DNA of 64,000 nt from Streptomyces sp. NBC_01304 (GTDB lineage: Bacteria; Actinomycetota; Actinomycetes; Streptomycetales; Streptomycetaceae). The notes beneath the pieces are model-generated. The model saw only the letters and a program-made list of their open reading frames with translations, did no database searches and was not told the origin of the DNA. A program made the translations under genes and the position numbers. How positions within the stretch are numbered: the first letter of the stretch is position 1; every line of letters starts with the position of its first letter. The DNA is taken from NCBI RefSeq assembly GCF_035975855.1, contig NZ_CP109055.1, positions 4,588,001 to 4,652,000 of the forward strand, given 5' to 3'. This document shows, one piece after another, positions 1 to 9,016 of this stretch.

Positions 1-299
1 CGGACCGGGTCGAGCTGACGGAGCGGTTCCTGCGGGTGCGTGGCGAGCTGCGGACGTACCGGATCCACCTGGGGTCCGGGAACGTCCTGATGGAGCCGGA
101 CGACGCCTACTTGTGCATCGTGGCGGACCGTTCGCGGTCGGCGGGCGATGGCGGTGGCGGTGGCGGTGGCAAGGACCGGCTCTTCCTGCCGTTCGAGGAG
201 GACGGCGGGCCGCTCGCGCTGATCCTGTCGAAGGCGTTCCTGCTGGCCGACGACGCGAGGATCAGGGACCGGTCGATCACTTCACAGATCCTGCGCTGA
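1..299 (+). CDS. DUF4132-type protein, C-terminal end (partial)
   Basis: Open at the left edge; the reading frame runs from base 3 to the TGA at 297-299, leaving about 98 residues. The visible end contains ELRTYRIHLGSGNVLM, LFLPFEEDGGPLALILSKAFLLADD-like sequence and a final DRSITSQI, which is the pattern I associate with the C-terminus of large DUF4132/MolR-like actinobacterial proteins of unknown function. A Gly run (GDG followed by seven Gly) encoded by a GGTGGC repeat near 149-170 interrupts an otherwise conserved stretch. The stop overlaps the convergent MarR gene by 18 bp. Family assignment is from memory; function is unknown. Confidence 0.6.
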   Translation, partial: DRVELTERFLRVRGELRTYRIHLGSGNVLMEPDDAYLCIVADRSRSAGDGGGGGGGKDRLFLPFEEDGGPLALILSKAFLLADDARIRDRSITSQILR

Positions 300-908
300 G
301 CCGATCGCTTCAGGCGCCGCCCTGCCGCGGGGGCCGCAGTCGGTCCACTGCGCCCCGTTGTCCCGCTCCGCGAGGAGCATGATCTGCCGCATCATGTCCG
401 CCAGTTGAGTCCGCTCCGCCTTGGACAGGACGCCGAACAGCCGGTGCTCCTCGTGGCCGATCGCCTCCATCGAGGAGTGCCAGATGCGGCGGCCCTCCTC
501 GGTGAGCTCCACGTCGACCCGGCGCCGGTCCGTCCTGGACGGGGTGCGGCGGACGAAGCCGCGCCGCTCCAGGGTGTCGAGCCGGCCGGTGATCGAGGCG
601 CGCGCCAGGTCCAGGTCGGCGGCGAGGTCGGACGGGGCCGCCGTGCCGCCGCGGCCCGCGAGCTTGTGCAGGGTGTCGAACTCCTGGCGCTCCAGGTCGA
701 GGGCGCCCAGGGACTGTTCGCGCACCCGGCGCAGATGCACGGTCAGCTTCTGCATGCGGGTGACCGCGCCCTCGATGTCCAGGTCGAGGTCGGGCAGCAC
801 GGGCAGCCAACGGGCCACATGGCCGTCGGCCCAGTCCCGCTCCGCGCCCGAGGTCCGCTCGCCTCGAGTCCGCTCGCCGGTGGGGTCTTGCTTCATGTCC
901 GCGAGCAT
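282..908 (-). CDS. MarR-family transcriptional regulator
   Basis: 208 aa. The central winged-helix region is typical of MarR: LAADLDLARASITGRLDTLERRGFVRR (recognition helix region) followed by the wing DRRRVDVELTEEGRR. MarR proteins bind as dimers to short palindromes, and one lies in the 68-bp gap to the divergent MFS transporter, which this protein probably represses. The N-terminus carries a short duplicated GERTRGERT stretch encoded by a direct repeat. Start is ATG at 908; a second in-frame ATG at 896 is possible. The 3' end overlaps the convergent upstream neighbour by 18 bp. The ligand cannot be read from the sequence. Confidence 0.9.
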   Translation of the reverse strand: MLADMKQDPTGERTRGERTSGAERDWADGHVARWLPVLPDLDLDIEGAVTRMQKLTVHLRRVREQSLGALDLERQEFDTLHKLAGRGGTAAPSDLAADLDLARASITGRLDTLERRGFVRRTPSRTDRRRVDVELTEEGRRIWHSSMEAIGHEEHRLFGVLSKAERTQLADMMRQIMLLAERDNGAQWTDCGPRGRAAPEAIGSAQDL

Positions 909-930
909 ACGCCGAGATGCTTCGGATCCA

Positions 931-967
931 GATAATTCGTTGACGAATAGTTCGGCGCCGAATTATC
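931..967. promoter_or_regulatory. MarR-type operator in the marR/MFS intergenic region
   Basis: Two nested palindromes: ATTCGTTGACGAAT at 935-948 (perfect 6-bp arms, 2-nt spacer) and a longer pair GATAATTCG (931-939) / CGAATTATC (959-967). They overlap the promoter-like hexamers of the MFS gene, so occupancy would block transcription. Assignment to the MarR neighbour is inference from position and from the usual TTCGTTGACGAA-like MarR sites. Confidence 0.7.
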
Positions 968-969
968 TT
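941..969 (+). promoter_or_regulatory. Candidate promoter of the MFS gene
   Basis: TTGACG (941-946), a 17-nt spacer and TATCTT (964-969), placing a start site at or just before the ATG at 977, so the transcript could be leaderless or nearly so. The hexamers sit inside the MarR-type operator. No experimental support is visible. Confidence 0.55.
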
Positions 970-976
970 CGTCGTC

Positions 977-2221
977 ATGCCGCACCCCCTGCGCACTCCC
1001 GCCTTCCGCCTGCTCTTCCTCGGGCGGTCCCTGTCGCTCGTCGGCGACGCCGCCATCCCCCTCGCGCTCTCCTTCGCCGTGCTGTCCGTCACCAGATCCG
1101 CCTCGGCCATGGCGATCGTGCTCGCCAGCGCGATGGTGCCCAAGCTGCTGCTCCTGCCGATCGGCGGTGTGGCGGGCGACTGGTTCAACGCCAAGACGGT
1201 CGCCCTCACCACGGATGTCATACGCGCCGCCAGTCAGCTCTTCGTGGGCTACGAACTCCTCTCCGGTGAACCGCAGTTGTGGCAGCTGGCACTCGCCGAG
1301 GCGATCGGTGGCGCCGCCTCGGCCTTCGCGCTGCCGACCCTGCCGTCGCTCATCACCGGCACGGTCGAGAAGAAGGAGCAGCTGCACCGGGCCAACGCCC
1401 TCCTCGGCGTGGTCACCACCTCCTCCAGGGTCGGCGGACCCGTGGTCGCCGCGGTCCTGGTCGGACTCGCCGGGCCCGGCCTGGCATTCGTCCTGGACGG
1501 CCTCTCCTTCGTCGTCAGCGCCCTGCTGCTCGGCATGACCCCGGTACGCCCGGTGTCCGTGCAGCGCCGTTCGCTGCGCGCCGATCTGGCCGAAGGCTGG
1601 CAGGAGGTGCGCAGCCGTGACTGGTACTGGACCAGCCTGATCGGGCACTCCGCATGGAACGGCGCCGCAGCTGTCCTGATGACGCTCGGACCCGGCCTTG
1701 CCGTAGGGGAGTTGGGCGGCAAGGGAACCTGGACCGCGCTGGTCATCGTCGGCGGAGTCGGCCTGGTCCTCGGCTCACTGCTCGCCGGCCGGGCCCGCCC
1801 CCGCCGGCCGGTCATGACGGCGAACCTGGGCCTGGCGACGTACGCCGTACCGCTCGTGCTGCTCGGCGCCCAGGCGCCGGCCGCCCTGATCATTGCCACC
1901 TACGGCCTCGCGCAAGCCGCCCTGGGCTTCCTGATGCCCATCTGGGAGACCTCCGTTCAGTCGGCCATCCCGGCTACGGCGCTGGCCCGCGTCACCTCGT
2001 ACGACTGGCTGCTCTCGCTCGGTGCGATGCCGCTCGGCTATGTCCTGGCGCCGCTCGCGGCGGACGCCTGGGGACCCGCGGTGCCGCTGTGGATCGCGGC
2101 GGGTCTGGTGGGCGTCGCCTGCGCCGGGACGGCGGCCGTGCCGGGGGTGCGCCGCTTCACCCTGCAGGACCAGACGCAGGACGAAGCGGCGGACGAACAG
2201 CTTGCCGAGAAGGTCAGTTGA
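977..2221 (+). CDS. MFS transporter
   Basis: 414 aa, rich in hydrophobic helices (about 10-12 predicted), with the loop motif GGVAGDWFNAKTV after the second helix, as in the MFS_3/EntS-like exporter group. The N-terminal FRLLFLGRSLSLVGDAAIPLAL is the usual first helix of these exporters. Divergent from the marR gene with a shared operator, the common arrangement for a MarR-repressed multidrug or metabolite exporter. The substrate cannot be deduced. The 3' end overlaps the convergent MMPL gene by 8 bp. Confidence 0.9.
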   Translation: MPHPLRTPAFRLLFLGRSLSLVGDAAIPLALSFAVLSVTRSASAMAIVLASAMVPKLLLLPIGGVAGDWFNAKTVALTTDVIRAASQLFVGYELLSGEPQLWQLALAEAIGGAASAFALPTLPSLITGTVEKKEQLHRANALLGVVTTSSRVGGPVVAAVLVGLAGPGLAFVLDGLSFVVSALLLGMTPVRPVSVQRRSLRADLAEGWQEVRSRDWYWTSLIGHSAWNGAAAVLMTLGPGLAVGELGGKGTWTALVIVGGVGLVLGSLLAGRARPRRPVMTANLGLATYAVPLVLLGAQAPAALIIATYGLAQAALGFLMPIWETSVQSAIPATALARVTSYDWLLSLGAMPLGYVLAPLAADAWGPAVPLWIAAGLVGVACAGTAAVPGVRRFTLQDQTQDEAADEQLAEKVS

Positions 2222-4712
2222 CCGCGTCCACGCCGTCCGGCGCGAGCTCGACGTCGTACACCAGTGGCTCCTCGCCGACCATGATGTGCCGGGCCCGGGC
2301 GCCGAAGCCCGCGGCCGTCACCGCGAGCAGGTAGGCGCCCTCGCCGGGCACGTACAGCATGTACGAGCCGTCGGCCAGGGAGTCCACCCGGTCCAGTTGG
2401 CGGCCGCCCTTGGAGACGAGCGTGACGATCGCGCCCTCCAGGGGGCGGCCGTCCGTGCTGACGACGAAGCCGTAGACGGCGGACGCCGATCCCTCGCCGC
2501 GCAGCTGCTCGGGCACGGCGACGGCAGGGGCGGGGGCGGTCGGCGTCGAGAACGCCTCCTCCTTGGGCTCGACCGCCAGGTGCGGCAGCCGCTTGTCGAG
2601 CCATCCGGGCAGCCACCAGTTGGAGTTGCCGAGGAGGTGCATCGCCGCCGGGACCAGCGCCGTACGCAGGATGAACGCGTCCAGGGCGACCGCCGCCGCG
2701 AGCCCGATGCCCGCCATCGCGCCCTCCATGTCGCCGCTGAGGACGAAGGCCGAGAAGACGCAAATCATGATCAGGGCAGCGCAGTTGATGACCCGGCCGG
2801 TCTCGGCGAGACCGACCCGGACGGCGCGGGCGTTGTCCCGCGTGTGCACCCATTCCTCGTGCATGCGGCTGACCAGGAACACCTGGTAGTCCATCGACAG
2901 GCCGAAGAGCAGCGACAGCATGATGACGGGCAGGAAGGCGGTGATCGGCCCCTCCTTGCCGAGCCCGATCGCCTCCGCGCCCCAGCCCCACTGGAACACC
3001 GCGACCAGGACACCGAAGGACGCGGCCGCCGCGATCAGGTTCATCAGGGCGGCCGTCAGCGGCACCACGAGCGAGCGGAACGCGATCAGCAGGAGCAGGA
3101 AGCCGAGGCCGATGATCGCGCCGACGAACAGCGGAAGGCGCTCCCCCGTGACCGCCGCGAAGTCCTTGAAGATCGCGGTCACTCCACCGACGTGCGTCTT
3201 CGTCCCGGCGGCCGGAATGACCTCGTCCCGCAGCCGGTCGATGAGCTCGTCGGTCTCCTTGGACTGCGGTGAGGTGTCGGGCACGACCTGGATGATCGAA
3301 AGGCCGGCTTCGGGCGGCGTGGGCACGGCGACCGCCTGGTCGACGCCCTTCGTGTCCCGTACCCGCTGCAGCAGATCGCCGGTGTCGCGCTGCTCGCTGA
3401 CCAGTTGGAGCGGCCCGTTGAAGCCGGGGCCGAATCCTTCCGCCAGCAGGTCGTACGCCTTGCGCGTGGTCTGCGACTCCTGGTGATTGCCCTGGTCGGT
3501 GGCGCCGAGCCGGAGCGAGAGCACCGGGACGGCGAGGGCCGCCATCACGATCACCGCGACGAGAGCGATCGACTTCGGCCTCTTCTGTACGTACGCGGAC
3601 CAGCGGGCGGCCGCGCCGCTCGCCTCGCTCGACTCGGGGCCGTTCGCCGCCAGCCTGCGGCGCTGGCGGCGGCTGAGGACGCGCGTGCCGAGGACGCCGA
3701 GCATCGCGGGCAGCAGGGTGATCGCGGCCAGGACGCTGAGGACGACGGTCAGCGAGGTCGCGATGACCACGCCGTCCAGGAAACGCATGTCCATCACGAG
3801 CATTCCGGCGAGCGCGATGCACACCGTGCCGCCGGCGAACAGGACGGCCCGGCCCGAGGTGTTGAGGGCCTGCACGGCCGACTCCTCGGCGGGCACCCCG
3901 CGCAGGATGTTCTTGCGGTGCCGCGTCACGATGAACAGCGCGTAGTCGATGCCGACGCCCAGACCGATCAACGAGCCGAGCAGCGGCGCGACTTCGGGCA
4001 CGTCGGTGACGTGGCTGAGCAGGCTCGTGCCCATCATCCCCATGCCGACCCCGAACACGGCGACAAGGATGGGCAGCAGCATCGCGAACAGCGAACCGAA
4101 GGCCAGGAAGAGCACGACCGCCGCGGCCAGGACGCCCACCAGCTCGGCGAGGCCCTGCGGCGGCTCCTGGGTGCGGGTGATCGCCTGCCCGCCGAGCTCC
4201 ACCTGCAGCCCGTCCCGGGCGGCCGCCCGCGCCGTGTCCACGACGTCCTCGACGAGCGCCTTGGGCACGCCGTTGGCTTGCTCGCGGAAGGTCACCTGGG
4301 CGTATGCGATCTGCTCGTCGCCGCTGATCTGGGCGGCGCCCGCCTTCGTGTAGGGCGAGGAGACGTCTCCGACGCCGTCCATCGCCGCGATCTTCTTCAG
4401 CGCGGGCTCGATCCGGTCGCGTACGTCCTCATCCCGTACGCCCTCATCCCGTACGTCCTCATCCCGTACGTCACCGTCGCCTTCGCCTTCATCGACCCGC
4501 CACACCACCGTGTCCTGGTCCCCCGCGCTGTCCGGGAAGGCCTCGGCCATCAGGTCGTACGCGCGCTTGGAGTCGGTGTCCGGAAGGCTGAAGACGTTCG
4601 CGTAGTCGGTGCCCGCCTGCGAGCCCGCCGCGCCCACGCCGAACAGCGCGCCCACCCACAGCAACAGGACCACCAGGCGGTGCCGATAGCACCACCGTGC
4701 CAATGCAGCCAC
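2214..4712 (-). CDS. MMPL/RND-family transporter with C-terminal carboxypeptidase-regulatory-like domain
   Basis: 832 aa with the RND/MMPL plan: helix 1 near residues 10-30, a periplasmic loop, helices 2-6, a second loop, helices 7-12. GIDYALFIVTRHR and GLSMDYQVFLVSRMHEE are the paired charged helix motifs of proton-coupled MMPL exporters. After the last helix comes a Pro/Ala linker and a roughly 85-residue beta-sandwich-like tail (VYGFVVSTDGRPLEGAIVTL, then DGSYMLYVPGEGAYLLAV) matching the carboxypeptidase-regulatory/Cna-B-like fold. An Asp/Glu/Arg repeat (DVRDEDVRDEGVRDEDVRDR) in the first loop comes from a 15-bp tandem repeat. Likely exports lipids or hydrophobic compounds; cargo unknown. 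Confidence 0.9.
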   Translation of the reverse strand: MAALARWCYRHRLVVLLLWVGALFGVGAAGSQAGTDYANVFSLPDTDSKRAYDLMAEAFPDSAGDQDTVVWRVDEGEGDGDVRDEDVRDEGVRDEDVRDRIEPALKKIAAMDGVGDVSSPYTKAGAAQISGDEQIAYAQVTFREQANGVPKALVEDVVDTARAAARDGLQVELGGQAITRTQEPPQGLAELVGVLAAAVVLFLAFGSLFAMLLPILVAVFGVGMGMMGTSLLSHVTDVPEVAPLLGSLIGLGVGIDYALFIVTRHRKNILRGVPAEESAVQALNTSGRAVLFAGGTVCIALAGMLVMDMRFLDGVVIATSLTVVLSVLAAITLLPAMLGVLGTRVLSRRQRRRLAANGPESSEASGAAARWSAYVQKRPKSIALVAVIVMAALAVPVLSLRLGATDQGNHQESQTTRKAYDLLAEGFGPGFNGPLQLVSEQRDTGDLLQRVRDTKGVDQAVAVPTPPEAGLSIIQVVPDTSPQSKETDELIDRLRDEVIPAAGTKTHVGGVTAIFKDFAAVTGERLPLFVGAIIGLGFLLLLIAFRSLVVPLTAALMNLIAAAASFGVLVAVFQWGWGAEAIGLGKEGPITAFLPVIMLSLLFGLSMDYQVFLVSRMHEEWVHTRDNARAVRVGLAETGRVINCAALIMICVFSAFVLSGDMEGAMAGIGLAAAVALDAFILRTALVPAAMHLLGNSNWWLPGWLDKRLPHLAVEPKEEAFSTPTAPAPAVAVPEQLRGEGSASAVYGFVVSTDGRPLEGAIVTLVSKGGRQLDRVDSLADGSYMLYVPGEGAYLLAVTAAGFGARARHIMVGEEPLVYDVELAPDGVDAVN
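4421..4474. repeat. 15-bp tandem repeat inside the MMPL gene
   Basis: 3.6 copies of GTACGTCCTCATCCC (4421-4435, 4436-4450 with one change, 4451-4465, 4466-4474). In frame, it encodes a five-residue repeat (VRDED) in the first extracytoplasmic loop, so copy-number changes would not break the gene. Confidence 0.9.
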
Positions 4713-4864
4713 GATCTCTGCCCCTTCGTCGATCCGCCGGTCCCCCGGGTCCGTTCACAGAATCGACGGCGCGGCACGGGTGTGGTGCGTCGCGGCCATG
4801 ACTCTCAACGAACTCCAAGGCTCGGTCCGGTCCCCGGTACAACGAGCGCCCCGATACTGAGGAC

Positions 4865-5554
4865 ATGAGCCTTCATCAGGGGGCGACCGTCCTGGTCGTC
4901 GAGGACGAACCGAGCATCGCCGACGTACTCGCCATCGCCCTGCGCTACCACCGCTTCCAGGTGGTGACCGCCTCCTGCGTGCGCCAGGCACGCGCGCGCG
5001 CCGCCGAGACGCGGCCCGACGCGGCGCTGCTCGACGTGATGCTCCCGGACGGCGACGGGCGGGCTCTCGGGCGTGAACTGCGCGCCGCCCACCCGGAGAT
5101 GGCGCTCGTCTTCGTCACCGCGCGGGACGCGCCCGCCGACATCGTGGGCGGGCTGAGCTTCGGCGACGACTACATCACCAAGCCCTTCAACATCGACGAG
5201 GTCGTCGCCCGGATCATCGCGGTCCTGCGCCGCACCCGCCCGGCCGACGTACTGCCCGCGCGGCCACCGCTGCGGTACGGGGACCTCGAACTGGACGAGA
5301 CGACGTACGCGGTGCGGCGGGCGGGCCAGGAAGTACAGCTCACCCCGACCGAGTACGCGCTCCTCCGCTTCCTGGTCCGCAACGGCGGGCGGATCGTGCC
5401 CAAGGAGCAACTCCTGCGCCATGTCTGGCGGTACGAGCACACCGCGGAGTCGACCGTGGTGGAGACGTACATCAGCTATCTGCGGCGCAAACTCGCCCCG
5501 CTGGGGCCGCCGGTGATCACCACCCGGCGCGGCATCGGGTACGGGCTCGCGTGA
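4865..5554 (+). CDS. OmpR-family response regulator
   Basis: 229 aa. Receiver domain with the acidic pocket VVEDEP (residues 11-16), phosphoacceptor Asp57 in LLDVMLPDGDG, Thr in VFVTARD and Lys in DDYITKPF. The C-terminal winged helix contains LTPTEYALLRFLVRNGGRIV and VVETYISYLRRKL, typical of OmpR/PhoB regulators. Translationally coupled to the histidine kinase that follows (GTGA overlap at 5551-5554). A GATACT -10-like hexamer near 4853 suggests a short leader. Divergent from the MMPL exporter across 152 bp, so that exporter is a plausible target. The signal is unknown. Confidence 0.95.
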   Translation: MSLHQGATVLVVEDEPSIADVLAIALRYHRFQVVTASCVRQARARAAETRPDAALLDVMLPDGDGRALGRELRAAHPEMALVFVTARDAPADIVGGLSFGDDYITKPFNIDEVVARIIAVLRRTRPADVLPARPPLRYGDLELDETTYAVRRAGQEVQLTPTEYALLRFLVRNGGRIVPKEQLLRHVWRYEHTAESTVVETYISYLRRKLAPLGPPVITTRRGIGYGLA

Positions 5555-7008
5555 GGCTGCTCCTGCGCAAGGCCGGGGGCCGTCGGCGGCACGGCATCCA
5601 TTCGCTGCGGGCCAAGCTGACGCTGACCAGCGTGGCGGTGCTCGCGCTCGGCATCGTGGTGGCGACGGCGGTCAGCCTGATGGGGATGCGGCACTATCTG
5701 CTCGACTCGGTGGACTCCGAACTGCTGGGCTCGGCAAAGTCGTTGGAGCGTACGGGGCTCACGCGGAGCCAGATCGAGGCGTTCGCCGCGATCGGCTCGC
5801 TGCGCGACGAGCTGACGCCGGGTTCGTCGGGGACGGGCGGGCTGCCCCGGCCGAACACCGTGTTCGTCGCCCTGGACGAGCGGGGCGAGCCGCTGTCGTT
5901 CGCCGGGACCGAGCCGACCGGACGGCAGCGGGCGTTCGCCGCGGCGGTGGACGATCCGGCGGCGATCGCCGGGTCGGACGAGGCCCATGACGTGAGCGTC
6001 GACGGAGACTCGTACCGGGCCGTGGGAGCGCGTCTGGGCGACGGCACCACCGTCCTGATGGCCACCTCCACCGAGGCCGTGCACGCGGGCGTGCAGAAGG
6101 CGCTGAAGCTCGATCTGGCCGTCGGGAGCGCGCTGTTGGGGCTGCTCGCCTGGCTGACGCTGATGGGGGCGGGGCACCGGCTGCGGCCGCTGGAGGACAT
6201 GGTGGAGACGGCGTCGGCCATCGCGGAGGGCGATCTGACGCGGCGGGTGCCGCCCGGCCGGGACCCGGTCCTGGAGATCGAGCAGCTGCGGGTCGCCCTC
6301 AACTCCATGCTGCACCAGGTGGAGTCGGCCTTCGACACCCGTGAGCGCAGCTCGGCGCAGCTGCGCCGGTTCGTCGCGGACGCCTCGCACGAGCTGCGGA
6401 CACCGCTCGCGGCGATCCGGGGCTACCTCCAGCTGTACGACAAGGGGATGCTCCGCGACCCGGCGGACCGCAAGCGCGCGTGGACGCGGATGCACGCGGA
6501 GACCGACCGGATGGGGCGCCTGGTGGACGAGCTGCTCACCCTGGCCCGGCTCGACCAGCAGCCCGAACTGCAGTTGCGGCACGTCGACTTGAGCCGTCTG
6601 GTGCGGGATGCGGCGGCGGACCTGCGGGCCCAGGAGCCGGAACGGCCGCTCGCGGTCTCGGCGGACGGGTCCGTGCTCGTACGGGCGGACGAGGCGGGGC
6701 TGCGCCAGGTCCTGGCCAACCTGCTGGCCAACATACGCACCCACACCCCGGTGGACGCGGCGGTGACGATCGACCTCACGCGCTCGCCCTGCGAGGTCCA
6801 CCTCTCGGTGACCGACCGGGGCCCGGGCCTGGCCCCGGAGGACGCGTCCCGCATCTTCGACCGCTTCTTCCGCGCGGGCGGCGGCGCGGGAAGCGGCCTC
6901 GGAATGGCCATCGTGCAGGGGGTGGTGGCGGCGCACGGGGGGCGGGTGGAGGTGCGGACGGGGGTCGGGGAGGGGCTGGCGGTGATGGTGCGGTTGCCGG
7001 TGGGGTGA
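5551..7008 (+). CDS. Sensor histidine kinase
   Basis: 485 aa, GTG start overlapping the regulator stop. Helix 1 at about 24-46, extracytoplasmic sensor about 47-185, helix 2 about 188-207, HAMP (RLRPLEDMVETASAIAEGDL), HisKA with His280 in FVADASHELRTPLAAIRGY, and HATPase with NLLANIRTHTP (N box), DRGPGLAPED (G1) and GSGLGMAIV (G2). It should autophosphorylate His280 and pass phosphate to Asp57 of the partner regulator. The sensor region has no recognisable domain. The last 26 bases, including the stop region, recur as a direct repeat downstream. Confidence 0.95.
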   Translation: MRLLLRKAGGRRRHGIHSLRAKLTLTSVAVLALGIVVATAVSLMGMRHYLLDSVDSELLGSAKSLERTGLTRSQIEAFAAIGSLRDELTPGSSGTGGLPRPNTVFVALDERGEPLSFAGTEPTGRQRAFAAAVDDPAAIAGSDEAHDVSVDGDSYRAVGARLGDGTTVLMATSTEAVHAGVQKALKLDLAVGSALLGLLAWLTLMGAGHRLRPLEDMVETASAIAEGDLTRRVPPGRDPVLEIEQLRVALNSMLHQVESAFDTRERSSAQLRRFVADASHELRTPLAAIRGYLQLYDKGMLRDPADRKRAWTRMHAETDRMGRLVDELLTLARLDQQPELQLRHVDLSRLVRDAAADLRAQEPERPLAVSADGSVLVRADEAGLRQVLANLLANIRTHTPVDAAVTIDLTRSPCEVHLSVTDRGPGLAPEDASRIFDRFFRAGGGAGSGLGMAIVQGVVAAHGGRVEVRTGVGEGLAVMVRLPVG

Positions 7009-7064
7009 GGGCTTTCACTTGCCGGTGGAGAGGACTTTCGGTTGCCGGTGGGGTGAGGGCTTTC
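6991..7064. repeat. 26-bp direct repeat duplicating the end of the histidine kinase gene
   Basis: CGGTTGCCGGTGGGGTGAGG followed by GCTTTC at 6991-7016 recurs exactly at 7039-7064. The first copy includes the kinase TGA stop (7006-7008). A third partial copy (TTGCCGGTGG) lies between them. Confidence 0.9.
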
Positions 7065-7121
7065 GCTGCCGACGGCCGCCCCGCCGGGCCTCCGCCCTTC
7101 GCTGTGGCAGGCCGGCCTGGC

Positions 7122-7613
7122 TCAGCCCGACTCGGCCCCGCCCACCAACACCCACACCGTCTTCCCGTACCGCCCCCGCTGCCACACCCCCCACGCCTGG
7201 GCAAGCACGTCCACAAGCTGCAGCCCTCGCCCGTGCTCGGCGTCCCACCCGACGCCGACGGCGGCCCCCCGAAGCTCCGGCCCCGCCGGACTCCCGTCCG
7301 AGACCTCGATGAGGCACGAACCATCGGCCAGCACGGTCACCGCCACCTCGAACTCCCGGTCGAGGACAAGCCCGTGCCGCACCGCGTTCGTGGCCAGCTC
7401 CGACACCAGGAGCAGCGCGTCGTCCACCGCACCGCTCCCCACGCCGTGCCCCCAGGCCGACATGTGGTCGCGCACCCGCAGCCGCGCGAGATGCACCGAG
7501 GCAGGATGCCCGGGCAAGCGGAACACACGGCGCCGCAACACCTCCGCCACCCCCGCCCCCGATTCCGCACACAGCTTCACCACTTTCTGCGTGGCACGGC
7601 CGGGAGTTGTCAC
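7122..7613 (-). CDS. Anti-sigma-factor-like ATP-binding protein (HATPase_c_2)
   Basis: 163 aa, GTG start. The Bergerat-type ATP pocket is visible as LLLVSELATNAVRHG (N box) and IEVSDGSPAGPEL (G1), with GRGLQLVDVLAQAWG as the G2 region. This is the RsbW/SpoIIAB-like single-domain ATPase abundant in Streptomyces, where such proteins often act as anti-sigma factors or phosphorylate anti-anti-sigma STAS proteins. No STAS or sigma gene adjoins it, so the partner is unknown. Convergent with the two-component operon; no start-proximal ribosome site is obvious. Confidence 0.85.
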   Translation of the reverse strand: MTTPGRATQKVVKLCAESGAGVAEVLRRRVFRLPGHPASVHLARLRVRDHMSAWGHGVGSGAVDDALLLVSELATNAVRHGLVLDREFEVAVTVLADGSCLIEVSDGSPAGPELRGAAVGVGWDAEHGRGLQLVDVLAQAWGVWQRGRYGKTVWVLVGGAESG

Positions 7614-7666
7614 ACGGGCCGGACCGCGCCGGCGCTTTCCGGCCAGGCGCGCGGCAAGGACGGGGC

Positions 7667-8986
7667 TCAGGCCTGCTTCGAAGCGAGCGTGACCACGGTG
7701 ATGTCGGACGGCGCCCCCACGCGCACGGGCGGCCCCCAGGCCCCCGCGCCCCGCGTCACGTACAACTGCGTGTCGCCGTACCGCTCAAGCCCGGCGAGCG
7801 TCGGATTGGCCAGGTCCGCGACGATGTTGCCCGGCCACATCTGCCCGCCGTGAGTGTGCCCGGACAGCTGCAGGTCGACGCCGTGCCGCACCGCGTCATG
7901 GATGACCACCGGCTGGTGGGCGAGCAACACGGAGGCCCTGGCCCGGTCCCGGTCGCCGAGCGCCTTGGCGAAGTCGGGGCCCTGCCCTTCGCTCTCGCCC
8001 GCCACGTCGTTGACCCCGGCCAGGTCGAACGCGCCGATCGGCACCCTCGCGTTCTCCAGCGGATGCAGCCCGAGCTCGCGGACGTGGTCGACCCACTGCT
8101 GCGCGCCGGAGAAGTACTCGTGGTTTCCGGTGACGAAGAAGCTCCCGTGCCGCGACCGGAGCTGCGCGAGGGGCTCCGCGGCCGGCCCGAGATCCTCGAC
8201 ACTGCCGTCCACCAGGTCGCCGACCACGGCGATCAGGTCGGGCTGGGTGCCGTTGACCGTGTCGACGATGCGCTGGGTGTGGGCGCGCCCCAGGATCGCC
8301 CCGAGGTGGATGTCGCTGACCACCGCGATCCGGAAGCCGTGTGCCGCGCGCGGGAGTTTGGCCAGCGGCACGGTGACCTGCTTGACCTTGGGCCCGCGCA
8401 GCACGCCGTACGCGCCGTACCCGACGGTGCCGGCCGCGGCGGCGACCGCCGCCCCGCCGACGATGCGCGACACGAAGAGGCGACGCGAGGGGCCCGCTGG
8501 CCGCGCCCCGGCCGGCTCGACCAGCGGCTCGTCCACGGGCTCGACCACGGGCTCGTCCTCGGCGCGGGATTCGGGCCCGGCCGGACCCTCACCGCCCCCG
8601 ACCACGGCGGGCTCGGCGGCACGCACCGGGGGAGCCGGCACCGGCGAGGTGTCGGCGGCCCGGGCCCGCCGCTCGAGGAAACGGCGCAGGACGGGACGTA
8701 CCACCTCACCCACCAACAGCGCCAGCGTCAGATAGAGGAACAGCGCCATCCACAGATAGCCCGGCCAGGCGATGACCTGCTGCAGCCAGAACGGCGCCCC
8801 GGCCCGGCTGCTCGCCACCGCCCCGAACATCAGCAGCGGCCCCGCGACGAACACGACGGTCCCGGCGCGGCGCCAAGCCCCGCCCGGCGCCGTGGTGTCG
8901 CGCACGAGGCGGCGCCAGCCGTACCAGTGCAGCCCGGCGAGGACCGCGAGCGCGGCGAGTCCCGCGAGGACGAAGACGAAGATCAC
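7667..8986 (-). CDS. Membrane-anchored metallophosphoesterase
   Basis: 439 aa, GTG start preceded by GGGGGAG. The N-terminal third has about four to five hydrophobic helices and an acidic, Val/Glu-rich linker; the C-terminal half is a calcineurin-like phosphoesterase with the metal ligands in VVSDIHLG, GDLVDG, GNHEYF, LAHQP and SGHTHGG, in order. The YkuE/YaeI-like class hydrolyses phosphodiester or phosphomonoester bonds, sometimes of lipid precursors. The catalytic domain follows the last helix and an unusual twin-Arg-like stretch (SRRLFVSRIVGGAAVAAAA) that could act as an internal export signal, so it may lie outside the membrane. Confidence 0.9.
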   Translation of the reverse strand: MIFVFVLAGLAALAVLAGLHWYGWRRLVRDTTAPGGAWRRAGTVVFVAGPLLMFGAVASSRAGAPFWLQQVIAWPGYLWMALFLYLTLALLVGEVVRPVLRRFLERRARAADTSPVPAPPVRAAEPAVVGGGEGPAGPESRAEDEPVVEPVDEPLVEPAGARPAGPSRRLFVSRIVGGAAVAAAAGTVGYGAYGVLRGPKVKQVTVPLAKLPRAAHGFRIAVVSDIHLGAILGRAHTQRIVDTVNGTQPDLIAVVGDLVDGSVEDLGPAAEPLAQLRSRHGSFFVTGNHEYFSGAQQWVDHVRELGLHPLENARVPIGAFDLAGVNDVAGESEGQGPDFAKALGDRDRARASVLLAHQPVVIHDAVRHGVDLQLSGHTHGGQMWPGNIVADLANPTLAGLERYGDTQLYVTRGAGAWGPPVRVGAPSDITVVTLASKQA

Positions 8987-9016
8987 TGCGCTGCTCCCCC
9001 TGCCTTGCCGTTCGGC

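Noticed and set aside
4421..4474. 15-bp repeats as a possible CRISPR or operator array.
   Set aside because: They lie in frame inside the MMPL gene and encode a short peptide repeat.
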